Shown piece by piece: positions 26,374-35,174 of a DNA stretch of 64,000 nt; position 1 is the first letter of the stretch, and every line of letters starts with the position of its first letter. The notes under the pieces were generated by a model, which was not told the DNA's origin, did no database searches, and saw nothing but the letters and a program-made list of their open reading frames with translations. The DNA comes from Acidimicrobiaceae bacterium (GTDB taxonomy: Bacteria > Actinomycetota > Acidimicrobiia > Acidimicrobiales > Poriferisodalaceae), in the NCBI GenBank assembly GCA_002719335.1, contig PBHE01000003.1, positions 154,348 through 218,347 of the forward strand, written 5' to 3'. The translations under genes were made by a program, and so were the position numbers.

Positions 26374-27027
26374 ATGTCACTTTGGAGTAGGAAACTTGAA
26401 ATGCCCTCAGCGGAGCGCGCGCTCCCGGGACGCGACCTCGCAATGCCCGTTCCGGCCCGTCATGAAGTACTAGGTACGCCCCTGGTCCCACCGTTTCCTG
26501 ACGGCAGCGAAAACATAGTGTTAGGGATGGGCTGTTTTTGGGGCGCGGAGAGAATCTTTTGGGAGGCAAACGGAGTACTAACAACAGCCGTCGGTTATGC
26601 CGGAGGATTCACGCGCAACCCCACCTATGAAGAAGTTTGTAGTGGGCTGACGGGACATAACGAAGTAGTTCTTGCGGTCTATGACCCTAACGTTGTCAGT
26701 TATTCCGAAATACTCAAGCTCTTCTGGGAAAACCATGACCCGACCCAAGGTATGCGACAAGGAAACGACATGGGAACTCAATACCGATCCGGGATCTATA
26801 TTTCAAGCGAACGACGGCGAGTACTTGCAGAGGCAAGCCGTCAGGAATTTCAGCCAGCTCTCAGCAACGCCGGGTTTGGCGCCATAACAACCGAAATTTT
26901 AGAGGTAGGCGAGTTCTACTACGCGGAGCACTATCACCAGCAATACCTCCATAAGGTGCCCAACGGCTACTGCGGACTTGGCGCAACTGGTGTCACATGC
27001 CCGACAGGCATCGCTTCGTTCGAATAA
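26374..27027 (+). CDS. msrA: Peptide methionine-S-sulfoxide reductase
   Basis: MsrA repairs oxidised methionine in proteins. The signature [14 protein letters not shown] has the nucleophilic cysteine at residue 54; [15 protein letters not shown] and TQYRSGIY are further family motifs, and the C-terminal [13 protein letters not shown] supplies resolving cysteines. The 217-residue length and the long N-terminal lead match the larger MsrA forms. It stands alone between the hotdog operon and mug, with which it converges. Confidence 0.95.
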   Translation: MSLWSRKLEMPSAERALPGRDLAMPVPARHEVLGTPLVPPFPDGSENIVLGMGCFWGAERIFWEANGVLTTAVGYAGGFTRNPTYEEVCSGLTGHNEVVLAVYDPNVVSYSEILKLFWENHDPTQGMRQGNDMGTQYRSGIYISSERRRVLAEASRQEFQPALSNAGFGAITTEILEVGEFYYAEHYHQQYLHKVPNGYCGLGATGVTCPTGIASFE

Positions 27028-27038
27028 CTGCTGAGTCT

Positions 27039-27650
27039 CTAGACAGAATCCAATAAGTCACCGAATCGCTTCACTAGGTCTCCGTGGTTTGTGTGTGCGT
27101 TCAGTCCACTGGGATTGGGCAACACATAAACCGGCCTAGCGCCCAACCGGATGGTCTGCGCGCCCAACGACAATTTGGAATCTCCCACAGCGGCTCGCCA
27201 CCCAGTAATGCCTAGAACGCACACGACCTTCGGGGATAGCCAACGGCACATTCGACTGATCCTCGCTAGTCCGACTTGGAAATGCATGTCAGTCAATTCA
27301 GAGGCCTTGGAGGTCGGCTTCTTTACCAGATCGGTCATGCCGACTCGGTCTGTCTGCAAGGCGTAGACCGGGTCGCGTTCCTTAGTAACAATTTGAGCTT
27401 CAAGCGCAGCGGGCCAGAAGCGGTTACCAGGACCGGCGAATCCATATCCAGCGTCAGCAGCATGAAAACTTGGATTTAACCCGACGAGCAGCAACCGCAT
27501 ATTCGAGCCGACCGTGTCCGACAAGGTCCGAATGGGTTTGGCAGTCACGCGAATAGAGTCAGCATCTTGGATTGTTGTCTTAACCGAAAACCCAGCACCA
27601 ACCAATACATCAAAGATCCGCTCGGGCTTCCAACGGGCGTTAAACAGCAA
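27039..27650 (-). CDS. mug: Mismatch-specific (G:U/T) DNA glycosylase, N-terminal extent uncertain
   Basis: The C-terminal about 150 residues form a MUG-type uracil-DNA-glycosylase fold: LLLVGLNPSFHAADAGYGFAGPGNRFWPAAL (quoted in part) holds the catalytic NPS, with FAGPGNRFWP next, and NPSGLNAH near the end. MUG removes uracil or ethenocytosine opposite G. About 45 residues before this (WKPERIFDVLVGAGFSV) are not typical of MUG and resemble the C-terminal strand-helix of a SAM-methyltransferase fold. The first in-frame start codon is TTG at 27650, but protein-like sequence continues upstream in the same frame to about 27720, so the true start may be a rare codon or a frameshift. See findings. 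Confidence 0.8.
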   Translation of the reverse strand: MLFNARWKPERIFDVLVGAGFSVKTTIQDADSIRVTAKPIRTLSDTVGSNMRLLLVGLNPSFHAADAGYGFAGPGNRFWPAALEAQIVTKERDPVYALQTDRVGMTDLVKKPTSKASELTDMHFQVGLARISRMCRWLSPKVVCVLGITGWRAAVGDSKLSLGAQTIRLGARPVYVLPNPSGLNAHTNHGDLVKRFGDLLDSV

Positions 27651-27744
27651 TCGGACAGTATGACCTTCCGGAAACTGTTGGTGAACAGCATGAAGTAGCG
27701 AAGGAATCCACGTTGTCCTCCTCTTCCGAAAGTCGATTTCGTTG

Positions 27745-28752
27745 TTAGGAAACGGCGACAGCTGCGGCCTCCAGAGTTAGCTCCGTAACCAGCCTGCGAT
27801 CGGGACCCCATGGCATTGGCATCAGGATGGGGTACTCGACACCTGCTTCGATGTAGCTCCGAACAAAATCAGCAACCTCATCCTGGTTCCCGATGAAGTT
27901 GATGTCCTGGATCATGCGGTCCGTAACCGAGGCGAGCGCGCCTTCGCGGTCACGCTCAGCCTGACGTGAACGTAGTTCATCGACCTCGCTTCCAAATCCC
28001 GCAGAGCGGAACATGTTGGCGTATCCGTCAGCCATCGCGTAGTTGAATAAGTCTTTTCGGGCGGACCGAGCTACCTCGGACAGATCACCCACGGCAGCGT
28101 GCACGTAGCTCATAATTGTTGCATTTCCGCCGGCTCTGATGTGTTGCGCGGCTTCCCCCACGTAGGGTGCGGGAATGTAGTTCAAGAGAACCGCATCAGC
28201 GATTTCTCCACCGAGTTTGAGCATCTGCGGATTAAGCGCGGCAATGACAATCTTGGGTGACCGCTCTTCGGGACGAATAGCCAGCCTAAAACGCCGAAGT
28301 TGCCAGAATTCACCCTCGAATGTTACGGGCTCTCCTGAGAGACATTCGCGGAGCAAAGCGACGTATTCACGCATCATGGCGATGGGACGGTCTGGAGCCT
28401 GGATCCCATGTTGACGGAGCACCCCTAGTGCCGATACCCCCAAGCCAATCCAGACGTTTCGTTTCGGGTTGAGTGCTTGGAGTGTTGCAGCGGTCATGGC
28501 AGTCAACGAGGGGCCACGAAACTGAATTGGCACTATGCCTGTCGCCAAGTCGAGCCCGGGAGCAGCTTGGGAGACCGCCCCCAACAGACTGAAGGCGTCA
28601 GTACCTGTCGCTTCCACCGTCCAAAAAGATTGGTAGCCGGCAGCTTCAGCCGACTGCGCGACGTCTGTTATTGCCGAAGGACCGAGAACTCCGAGACTTC
28701 CGTACGTGACACCGAGAGGAATTCCAGATTTATCGTTCATTGTCACGAACAT
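27745..28752 (-). CDS. LLM-class F420-dependent oxidoreductase
   Basis: LLM TIM barrel of about 335 residues. It has WTVEATGTDAFSLLGAVSQ, GLDLATGIVPIQFRGP, RNVWIGLGVSALGVL and PKIVIAALNPQMLKLGGEIADAVLL, a layout shared with the gene at 11902, so these two are paralogues. The C-terminus with VTELTLEAAAVAVS is typical. ATG at 28752 (MFVTMNDK) or 28740 are better starts than 28785, because family similarity begins at GIPLGVTYG. It diverges from the small unknown gene at 28869. Confidence 0.85.
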   Translation of the reverse strand: MFVTMNDKSGIPLGVTYGSLGVLGPSAITDVAQSAEAAGYQSFWTVEATGTDAFSLLGAVSQAAPGLDLATGIVPIQFRGPSLTAMTAATLQALNPKRNVWIGLGVSALGVLRQHGIQAPDRPIAMMREYVALLRECLSGEPVTFEGEFWQLRRFRLAIRPEERSPKIVIAALNPQMLKLGGEIADAVLLNYIPAPYVGEAAQHIRAGGNATIMSYVHAAVGDLSEVARSARKDLFNYAMADGYANMFRSAGFGSEVDELRSRQAERDREGALASVTDRMIQDINFIGNQDEVADFVRSYIEAGVEYPILMPMPWGPDRRLVTELTLEAAAVAVS

Positions 28753-28868
28753 ACTCGGGTCTTTGGGCTTGTGACTTATGGCCAATATGTTCGTTATCGG
28801 GTGGCCGGCAGCGATAGGGTGAGATTGCGAGTATGAACTTTTACCATCCCGGTAGATAGGAGCATCTG

Positions 28869-29105
28869 GTGACCGAGACCTCGGACGTGAAGATCGTTGC
28901 CTCTGCGAACGTCAACGAGGCTCTTGCCGTAGTTGACCGTGCCCTCGGCAGCTTTATGCAACGCGAACTGGTCTCATCGAACGAAGTCACTGATGTGCTT
29001 TTGGATATCCGATCTGTGCTCAACCGAATTAGACAACCGGAAGTTGACGTGACCCTAGATATTTCTGAGGTTGAGGCAGAACTTGAGGTCCCTGCTCAAG
29101 CTTGA
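28869..29105 (+). CDS. Small acidic protein of unknown function
   Basis: A 78-residue product is proposed with GTG at 28869, preceded by ATAGGAGC, a good ribosome site. The sequence is acidic and mainly helical: NVNEALAVVDRALGSFMQRE, then VTDVLLDIRSVLNRI, then an alternating polar tail VDVTLDISEVEAELEVP. There are no cysteines, signal peptide or membrane segment. I do not recognise a family. The composition and ribosome site support coding; the role is unknown. It converges with the PAP2 gene at a gap of 43 bp. Confidence 0.6.
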   Translation: MTETSDVKIVASANVNEALAVVDRALGSFMQRELVSSNEVTDVLLDIRSVLNRIRQPEVDVTLDISEVEAELEVPAQA

Positions 29106-29148
29106 GTACGGCACTTCACTTCGCTGGTCGGTACATGAGAACGGGATT

Positions 29149-29694
29149 TCAGTCCCTGGGCAGAAACCGTTCCGCGAATTTTCCGAGGAGCAGGCCTATC
29201 GCGGCTCCCGCCGCCACATCCGAAGCGTGATGCAACCGCACGTGTATACGCGAACAAGCCACGGCGCCGGCCATCACGTGCCAGAACGGCCCCAACCTGG
29301 ATCGGCGCGCAAGAAACGCTGACGCGCAAAAGGCCGCTGAGGCATGGCCCGACGGGAAACTCGATGTAACTGGCTGACGTAGTTGATGTGACGTGGGGTT
29401 GTCTGTGGCTTCGGCAGGACGAACCCTACTGAAAAATCTTTTGATGCCCTGATTCACCAGGAGTGACTCAATGCCCATAAGGGCGCTGAACCTGATCGCG
29501 CTCTTCGGTCGCCTCCCAGGGGGCAATGCGCGAAGGCCGCCAACGATGTACCAAATAAGGCTGAAATCGCCGAGATTCGAAGCCGTGTAGAACAGTCGAT
29601 CAATAGCTGGTCGACCTCGCCATTGTTCCCACCATTGATCAATTTGCTTATCGACTCGATCAACGTTTGGGCCGAGCGGACTGTTGCCGTTCAT
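29149..29694 (-). CDS. PAP2-family membrane phosphatase
   Basis: The three PAP2 phosphatase motifs are present: KRFFSRVRP (K-x6-RP), SFPSGHAS (PSGH) and SRIHVRLHHASD (SR-x5-H-x3-D). With 4-5 membrane segments around them the enzyme probably dephosphorylates a lipid phosphate such as undecaprenyl pyrophosphate or phosphatidylglycerol phosphate. ATG at 29694 (MNGNSPLG) is preferred; an in-frame GTG at 29718 is also possible. The neighbouring LysM lipoproteins lie 74 bp upstream on the same strand, so a cell-envelope grouping is plausible. Confidence 0.85.
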   Translation of the reverse strand: MNGNSPLGPNVDRVDKQIDQWWEQWRGRPAIDRLFYTASNLGDFSLIWYIVGGLRALPPGRRPKSAIRFSALMGIESLLVNQGIKRFFSRVRPAEATDNPTSHQLRQPVTSSFPSGHASAAFCASAFLARRSRLGPFWHVMAGAVACSRIHVRLHHASDVAAGAAIGLLLGKFAERFLPRD

Positions 29695-29767
29695 TGACGC
29701 CGACCTTCGTGCACCCAATCACAGTTGCATGCCCAACCGATGAATGCCAGGCAGCCTAGGTGAAGTG

Positions 29768-30163
29768 TCACTCTTCGCGCAGCGGAGTTGTTGGTTCGAT
29801 TGTCGGTAATTGGGGATCAGTTGGCGGGGGTAACGTCAACAAGGGACCGGTGTCTTTATCAGGGGGTGGTGGGATTAAGAGAATTTGGCCTACATAGATC
29901 TTCGTCGGATCAGCGATGTTGTTCTCGCGCACTAGGTCGTTGAGATGGATGCCGAAGCGATCGGCAATCGCGATGAGGGTGTCTCCCCGAACCACTTCGT
30001 AGGTATCGCGGAATTCTTCTTCCTCTTGGTCGACCTCACCAACTGTTACCGTTGTCGAACCGATTGAGACTGGTTCGGGTTTCATCTCCGCTTCGCAAGC
30101 GACAAGAGGGACGAAAATCAGTAAGGCGGACGGTAGCGAAACGAAGTATCGAATCGGTGTCAC
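29768..30163 (-). CDS. LysM-domain lipoprotein
   Basis: The 131-residue product has a signal sequence ending in the lipobox LVAC (cysteine near residue 23), so it is a membrane-anchored exported lipoprotein. Its single LysM domain reads YEVVRGDTLIAIADRF, then NNIADPTKIYVGQILLIPPPP; LysM binds N-acetylglucosamine of peptidoglycan. A proline/threonine-rich tail follows. The gene starts 4 bp inside the end of the preceding LysM lipoprotein gene (ATGA overlap), so the two are translationally coupled. No catalytic domain is attached, so it may serve as an envelope anchor. Confidence 0.85.
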   Translation of the reverse strand: MTPIRYFVSLPSALLIFVPLVACEAEMKPEPVSIGSTTVTVGEVDQEEEEFRDTYEVVRGDTLIAIADRFGIHLNDLVRENNIADPTKIYVGQILLIPPPPDKDTGPLLTLPPPTDPQLPTIEPTTPLREE

Positions 30164-30480
30164 TCCGAAGTTCCGTCTGAGGCTGGAGGGATAAAGAGAG
30201 TCTCTCCGATTCCCAAGATCGTGTCTTCTTTTCCGTTTTCCGTCATCAGGGCAGCCACCGTCACGCCAAAGCCCTTTGCTATTTTTCCGAGAGTGTCTCC
30301 GGGCTGCACCACATAAGCCATTCGTTGAATGATCTTTTCCGTGGTTGTGGTGGTGAGTTCTGGGCGCAGGGTTGTCAGAACTGGAGTCGTGGTCGGAATA
30401 GGTCGCACCTTAGGTTCAGTTGCGCATGCGACTAAACCCAATGTGGCCGCGGCGACTACGCACAGAAATCTTGCGCTCAT
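30160..30480 (-). CDS. LysM-domain lipoprotein, second copy
   Basis: A second small lipoprotein, 106 residues, with the signal LCVVAAATLGLVAC (lipobox LVAC), a short TTTTT-rich linker (TLRPELTTTTTEK) and one LysM domain, YVVQPGDTLGKIAKGF to GIGETLFIPP. The start ATG at 30480 gives a standard signal peptide; a longer frame to 30540 overlaps map and is unlikely. It is coupled to the LysM lipoprotein downstream and lies 14 bp after the map stop codon, so map, and both LysM genes may share a transcript. Confidence 0.82.
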   Translation of the reverse strand: MSARFLCVVAAATLGLVACATEPKVRPIPTTTPVLTTLRPELTTTTTEKIIQRMAYVVQPGDTLGKIAKGFGVTVAALMTENGKEDTILGIGETLFIPPASDGTSE

Positions 30481-30494
30481 CAAGATCACGGCCC

Positions 30495-31484
30495 CTAGGC
30501 TCTGAGCTCGCCCTGATTTGGCGGGATAGTTAAAGGCCACTTTTGCCTATCTGCGTTGGGGAGGAATGGTTGGGCTTCGTCTTCGTCAAGAGTGAGAATT
30601 TCAACCCCGTCTTCTCGTACCAGAACCGTGTGTTCGAATTGAGCGGTGCGGCTTAAGTCGGCAGTAGCTGCCGTCCAACCGTCTTGCCATAAGTGTGCTT
30701 GAGGCGAGCCAATTGTGATCATCGGTTCGATCGTGAACGTCATTCCAGGTGCGAATTGGAAGCGAGCAGATGGTTCATAATAATGGGGAATATTTGGCTG
30801 ATGATGAAAAACCTCCCCTACTCCGTGACCAATGAACTCGCGAACTACTCCCAAACCGGCGGACTCTGCATGGTTCTGAATTGCTTTGCCTATGTCGCGC
30901 ACGACCCCACCGGACCGGACAGCGCCGATACCCAAATACAAACATTCCCGCGTTGTGCGAATTAGGTCTTCGGAGCGTTGATCGATTTGGCCCACAGCGA
31001 AGGTTTCGCTGTGGTCGCCATGTACGCCGTTTAGAAAGATCGTCACGTCGCAATTGACGATGTCGCCTTCGCGCAGAGCCCGGCTATCCGGAATGCCGTG
31101 ACAGATTATTTCGTTCACCGAAGTGCACAGTGATTTCGGGTATCCGTTGTAGTTGAGAGGGCTGGGGTACCCCCCTTCCGCGATGCATGCTTCGTGACAG
31201 ACTGCGTCGAGGTGGTCGGTTGTGACACCGGGCGCTATTTCGGCGGCTACTTCGCGGAGCACTCGCCTTGCAGCAGAGCCAGCGATGCGCATTCGGGCTA
31301 ACGCCGCATCGTCCTTTATCAGGTTCGCGGGTGCTTGAAGAACAGGCACTCCAGTGGCCGCGTAATCTGGGCGGCCAATTTCGTCAGGCACAGACCGCAT
31401 CGCCGATACGTCGCCCGCAGCCACGCGATCAGACGTTTGCCGGGGCTGGCGGGTCGCCGGACGTCGTCTCTTACGCTTCACCAT
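30495..31484 (-). CDS. map: Methionine aminopeptidase, type I
   Basis: The metallopeptidase removes N-terminal methionine from new proteins. The five metal ligands are visible: the aspartates of NCDVTIFLNGVHGDHSETF, the histidine of IGHGVGEVFH, and the glutamates of TIEPMI and QFEHTVLV. The region GYPKSLCTSVNEIICHGIPD is the conserved substrate-binding part. The 329-residue length includes a basic, proline-containing N-terminal extension (KRKRRRPATRQPRQ) like that of actinobacterial MapB, which mediates ribosome or SH3-type contact. ATG at 31400 (MRSVPDEIGRPDY) is a shorter possible start. Confidence 0.93.
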   Translation of the reverse strand: MVKRKRRRPATRQPRQTSDRVAAGDVSAMRSVPDEIGRPDYAATGVPVLQAPANLIKDDAALARMRIAGSAARRVLREVAAEIAPGVTTDHLDAVCHEACIAEGGYPSPLNYNGYPKSLCTSVNEIICHGIPDSRALREGDIVNCDVTIFLNGVHGDHSETFAVGQIDQRSEDLIRTTRECLYLGIGAVRSGGVVRDIGKAIQNHAESAGLGVVREFIGHGVGEVFHHQPNIPHYYEPSARFQFAPGMTFTIEPMITIGSPQAHLWQDGWTAATADLSRTAQFEHTVLVREDGVEILTLDEDEAQPFLPNADRQKWPLTIPPNQGELRA

Positions 31485-31555
31485 TAAGGGGAAGCTACCT
31501 GAGGTCGCTGCGATTGGGGAGACAGGCGGGACAGCAACGTGACAATCTGGCAGAG

Positions 31556-32716
31556 ATGACTCTCGAAATTCACGGCACGATTGCCGCCGGTTGGGAACCT
31601 TTGTACGAACAATTCGCGTTTAACTTTGCTCACCGAGGTGAGCTAGGTGCCTCCGTATGTGTCACTCACGAAGGTCAGACGGTGGTTGATTTGTGGGCCG
31701 GCGATCGTGACACTGACGGTAATCCCTGGTTGGCCGACACCATCGCAGTGATCAACTCATGTACGAAGGGTGGGGTCGCGCTCGCATGCCATCTTTTGGC
31801 CGATCGGGGTCTTCTCGATCTCGATGCTCCGGTCTTCGAGATCTGGCCAGAATTTTCCCACGGAGCAAAGGCTGACGTCACGACCCGAATGATGCTGAAC
31901 CATACGACCGGTGTTGCAGCTTTCCGAGATGATCTACCTGACGGATCCGCTCTGGACTGGGACTACATGTGCGACCGAGTGGCCGCCGAGGAACCTTGGT
32001 GGGAGCCGGGTACTCGCAATGGCTACCACTTGATGTCATTCGGGTGGGTAGCAGGGGAATTGGTTCGGCGGGCATCGGGACGGAACCTGGGAACTTTTTT
32101 CCGAGAAGAGGTAGCAGAACCAGTGGATGCCGACTTCTGGATTGGTTTACCAGCTGACGAACATCACAGAGTTTCTCCGTTGAGACCGTTTCGGCCCGAC
32201 AAGAATGAAAAGTTTGCGGCATTCACTAACGCGTTCCTGGCGGATCCGACTGGCCTGCAAGGCAGAGCTTGGCGCAATCGCGGCGGAGCGAAAGGAGACT
32301 CCCCAGCGGTTTGGTCAGCAGAATTGGGTGGGGGTGGGGGAATCGCGAATGCCCGCGGTTTAGCCAGGATCTATGAGCCTTGCGCTACTGGCCGATTTGT
32401 CAGCGCTTCCCAACTCCAGAGGATGTCTCGAGTATCTGTTGGAACTGAGTGCGATGCGATGTTGTTGTTGCCGACTCGCTTTTCTGAAGGCTTCATGTTG
32501 AGAATGGAGAATCGTTCTTCTCGTACTGGCGATCAGGACTCTGTCAACATTCGCGAAGGTGCTTTCGGTCACGTTGGCGCCGGGGGGTCCATTGGATTCG
32601 CAGACCCACAACTCGGTCTTTCCATGGGTTATGTGATGAACCAGATGGGCAAGTCGGTGCTCCTCGACGCCAGAGGAGAGGCGTTGGTTGATGCCGCATA
32701 TGAGTGCGCGCTTTAA
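31556..32716 (+). CDS. Serine hydrolase of the beta-lactamase/esterase (class C-like) family
   Basis: The 386-residue product carries the SxxK motif SCTKGG (nucleophilic serine), the second motif YHLMSFGW in the place of YxN, and GHVGAGGSIGFADPQ near the C-terminus (the HxG/KTG-like motif of EstB-type enzymes). Such proteins are usually esterases or peptidases rather than drug-degrading beta-lactamases. No signal peptide is seen, so it acts in the cytosol. ATG 31556 is chosen because family similarity begins at MTLEIHGTI; the open frame runs further upstream but only over map on the other strand. Confidence 0.85.
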   Translation: MTLEIHGTIAAGWEPLYEQFAFNFAHRGELGASVCVTHEGQTVVDLWAGDRDTDGNPWLADTIAVINSCTKGGVALACHLLADRGLLDLDAPVFEIWPEFSHGAKADVTTRMMLNHTTGVAAFRDDLPDGSALDWDYMCDRVAAEEPWWEPGTRNGYHLMSFGWVAGELVRRASGRNLGTFFREEVAEPVDADFWIGLPADEHHRVSPLRPFRPDKNEKFAAFTNAFLADPTGLQGRAWRNRGGAKGDSPAVWSAELGGGGGIANARGLARIYEPCATGRFVSASQLQRMSRVSVGTECDAMLLLPTRFSEGFMLRMENRSSRTGDQDSVNIREGAFGHVGAGGSIGFADPQLGLSMGYVMNQMGKSVLLDARGEALVDAAYECAL

Positions 32717-32757
32717 CCCATTCAGTCAGCGAATGAAGTGGACGCCAGGCGCCGCGC

Positions 32758-33996
32758 TCAACAATTGAAACGGTCGCGGAGACCTTCTATTTCAGAGAGA
32801 ACTTCTTCGGTGTGCTCGCCAAGCCGAGGCGCTCGACGGTGTACTCCCGTGGGGGTGCTGGTCATCTTGATCGGCGAAGCAACTTGAACAATGGGACGTC
32901 CACTCGGTTGATCGACGGCGACCAGCATCTGCCGAGCTTTGACATGAGCGTCCGAAAATAGATCTCCAGGAAGGTTGACCGGGCCGCACGGTACTTTGCC
33001 GCCGATCGTGTCGAGAATTTCCTCGTTTGTTCTCTCGCGTGCCCACTCAGTTAACGCCTCGTCGATGGGTTCGCGGTTAAGTACTCGTGCGCGAATAGTT
33101 GCTTTGTCTTCCGCTGCCCCCCACTCTGGATGACCCATAGCAGTAGCGAGTTCGCGCCAATGATTATCTGTGGGAGCAGCGATAGCCATCGAACCATCAA
33201 TCGTTTCGAAGACATCGAATGGAACCGCAAAATCGTTGCGGTTTCCACTTGGCGGAGTGTCGGGTCTGCCCAGGTAGGAGTAGCGCATTACTCCCATCTC
33301 GGTGAGAGCCATTATTGAGTCCACCATTGCTACGTCAACGAACTGCCCTTCACCAGTCCGTTGAGCGTGAAACAACGCCGCTAAGACGCCCATTGCTCCG
33401 ATTGTTCCCGGGTATATGTCACCAACAAATGGCCCTACCTGAATTCGGTTGTCGGGCCCGTTCCCGTTTTGTGCCACTAACCCACCCATAGCCTGAGCGA
33501 TCACGTCATAGGCAGGCCAGTCGGCGTGGGGGCTAGATCCAGTTCGAGGGTCACCGAAACCTCGAATGGCTCCATACACGAGACGCGGATTGCGGTGCTG
33601 CAGCACCTCCCAGCCTAAACCAAGCCCGTCCATGACTCCTGCACGCATGTTCTCGACAACGGCATCCGCGGTGTCAACGAGGTCAAGAAATATTTCTTTG
33701 TCGGCAGCTTGGTTGAAATCAAGCACGATGCCGCGCTTGTTGCGGTTATAACTGGAAAAGGAACCGCCGTAGGATCGTTCCTGGTCCTCGCGTGTGTAGG
33801 GAGCCATTGAACGCTGTAGGTCGCCTCTCGGCGCTTCAATTTTGATTACATCGGCGCCGAGGTCACCGAGCATCATGGTGGACCAGGGGCCCGCAATTGC
33901 TTGTGTGCAGTCGAGAATGCGAATGCCCTGCAGGGGACCTGTAGGACCTTGTGTCATGTGAGCCGCGTGCTCGTGGGCAGTCAGATGTTCATCCAT
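32758..33996 (-). CDS. Class III CoA-transferase (CaiB/BaiF family)
   Basis: The 412-residue enzyme starts with GIRILDCTQAIAGPWSTMMLGDLGADVIKIEAPRGD (quoted in part), the family signature, and has the catalytic aspartate in FVGDIYPGTIGAMGVLAAL. The C-terminus PRLGEHTEEVLSEI is the usual family ending. It would transfer CoA between carboxylic acids. A second in-frame ATG is at residue 15 (MTQGPTG). It stands alone on the minus strand and diverges from the MoxR gene. It is a paralogue of the transferase at 14755, although the two differ in detail. Confidence 0.9.
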   Translation of the reverse strand: MDEHLTAHEHAAHMTQGPTGPLQGIRILDCTQAIAGPWSTMMLGDLGADVIKIEAPRGDLQRSMAPYTREDQERSYGGSFSSYNRNKRGIVLDFNQAADKEIFLDLVDTADAVVENMRAGVMDGLGLGWEVLQHRNPRLVYGAIRGFGDPRTGSSPHADWPAYDVIAQAMGGLVAQNGNGPDNRIQVGPFVGDIYPGTIGAMGVLAALFHAQRTGEGQFVDVAMVDSIMALTEMGVMRYSYLGRPDTPPSGNRNDFAVPFDVFETIDGSMAIAAPTDNHWRELATAMGHPEWGAAEDKATIRARVLNREPIDEALTEWARERTNEEILDTIGGKVPCGPVNLPGDLFSDAHVKARQMLVAVDQPSGRPIVQVASPIKMTSTPTGVHRRAPRLGEHTEEVLSEIEGLRDRFNC

Positions 33997-34079
33997 CAGT
34001 CCGCACGTTATCTGGCCCGCGCTCAGGGCGTACTCCGACAGTGCCGGACGAATAGTTGTATTTCGAGGAGACTGTCCCT

Positions 34080-35174
34080 ATGAGTAAACACGATGACTCA
34101 GTTCTTGAAGCGTTGTCATTATCAGTAGCGGCCCGAATTCCCGTCTTGCTGTGGGGGCCGCCTGGAACTGGCAAGAGTTCAGCCGTTGCGGCTCTGTGCC
34201 GAGCGTTAGATATTCCGCATGAGGTCGTTATCGCCAGCATCCGCGAACCGAGTGATTTTGGTGGTCTACCAGTCGTAGACGGAGATGAGGTCAAGTTCGC
34301 GCCACCTCGATGGGCTCGTCGATTAGGCGAAGCAGGTACCGGAGTGCTATTTCTCGACGAAATATCGACCGCGCCGCCCGCGGTGCAAGCTGCGCTGCTC
34401 CGTGTCGTACTCGAACGAGTGGTTGGTGATTTGGCGCTACCTGACAAGATCGCGATCGTTGCAGCGGCTAATCCACCTGGTCAGGCTGCTGACGGATGGG
34501 ACCTATCTGCTCCGCTCGCCAATAGGTTCTGTCACCTCGACTGGGAGGTCGACCCCGCTTCGGTAGCCACTGGTCTGGTCGCAGGATTTCGAAGTCCTGA
34601 TGTTCCTACACTTCCAGATGGGTGGGAAAACCAAGTTTCGCTCACTGCTGCGCTAGTTGCAGGTTTCCTCGGGGTGCGGCGGTCTTTGGTCATCGCGCCT
34701 CCAAATGAGCGTGCCTTGGCAGGACGTGCCTGGCCCAGTCCTCGAACATGGGAAATGGTGTCCCGTCTGCTCGCTGCCGCCCAAGCAGTTGATGCCTCGA
34801 TGGAAGCTAAGAGAAACTTAGTGATTGGCTGTGTCGGAAACGGTGCGGGTCTTGAGTTTCTTACCTGGCTCGAGGAGCTCGATCTTCCAGACCCCGAGGC
34901 GGCGCTAAGGAACCCAGAAAGTGTCGAGTTTCCTGACCGAGGTGATCGGCTGTACGCAGCACTGTCGGCACTAGCAGGAGCGGTTGCTGCGAATCCGACG
35001 CCCGAAAGGTGGATCGCCGGGTGGAGAGTTTTGGAGCGAGCCGCCGGAAACGCGCCTGATGTTGGAGCCATGGCAGCACGAATACTGGCCCAAGTTCGAC
35101 CCAACGGCATGAGCGCTCCGCCGGAAGCATCAATATTTGTGCCGATAATGAAAGCAGCGGGTCTCTTAGAATGA
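34080..35174 (+). CDS. MoxR-type AAA+ ATPase
   Basis: AAA+ ATPase of 364 residues. Walker A GPPGTGKSS lies at residues 26-34, Walker B GVLFLDEIS near residue 90, sensor 1 in VAAANPP, and the MoxR-type DLSAPLANRF with an arginine finger follows. The signature SIREPSDFGGLPVV is usual in MoxR proteins that work with VWA partners. The following gene starts 4 bp before this one ends (ATGA overlap), coupling it to a VWA protein. Such pairs act as chaperone-like remodelers that insert metal ions or mature protein complexes, but no client gene is adjacent. GAGGAGA lies upstream. Confidence 0.85.
   Translation: MSKHDDSVLEALSLSVAARIPVLLWGPPGTGKSSAVAALCRALDIPHEVVIASIREPSDFGGLPVVDGDEVKFAPPRWARRLGEAGTGVLFLDEISTAPPAVQAALLRVVLERVVGDLALPDKIAIVAAANPPGQAADGWDLSAPLANRFCHLDWEVDPASVATGLVAGFRSPDVPTLPDGWENQVSLTAALVAGFLGVRRSLVIAPPNERALAGRAWPSPRTWEMVSRLLAAAQAVDASMEAKRNLVIGCVGNGAGLEFLTWLEELDLPDPEAALRNPESVEFPDRGDRLYAALSALAGAVAANPTPERWIAGWRVLERAAGNAPDVGAMAARILAQVRPNGMSAPPEASIFVPIMKAAGLLE

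Noticed and set aside
31268..31555. Upstream extension of the serine hydrolase frame
   Set aside because: It runs antisense over map, and family similarity begins only at 31556.
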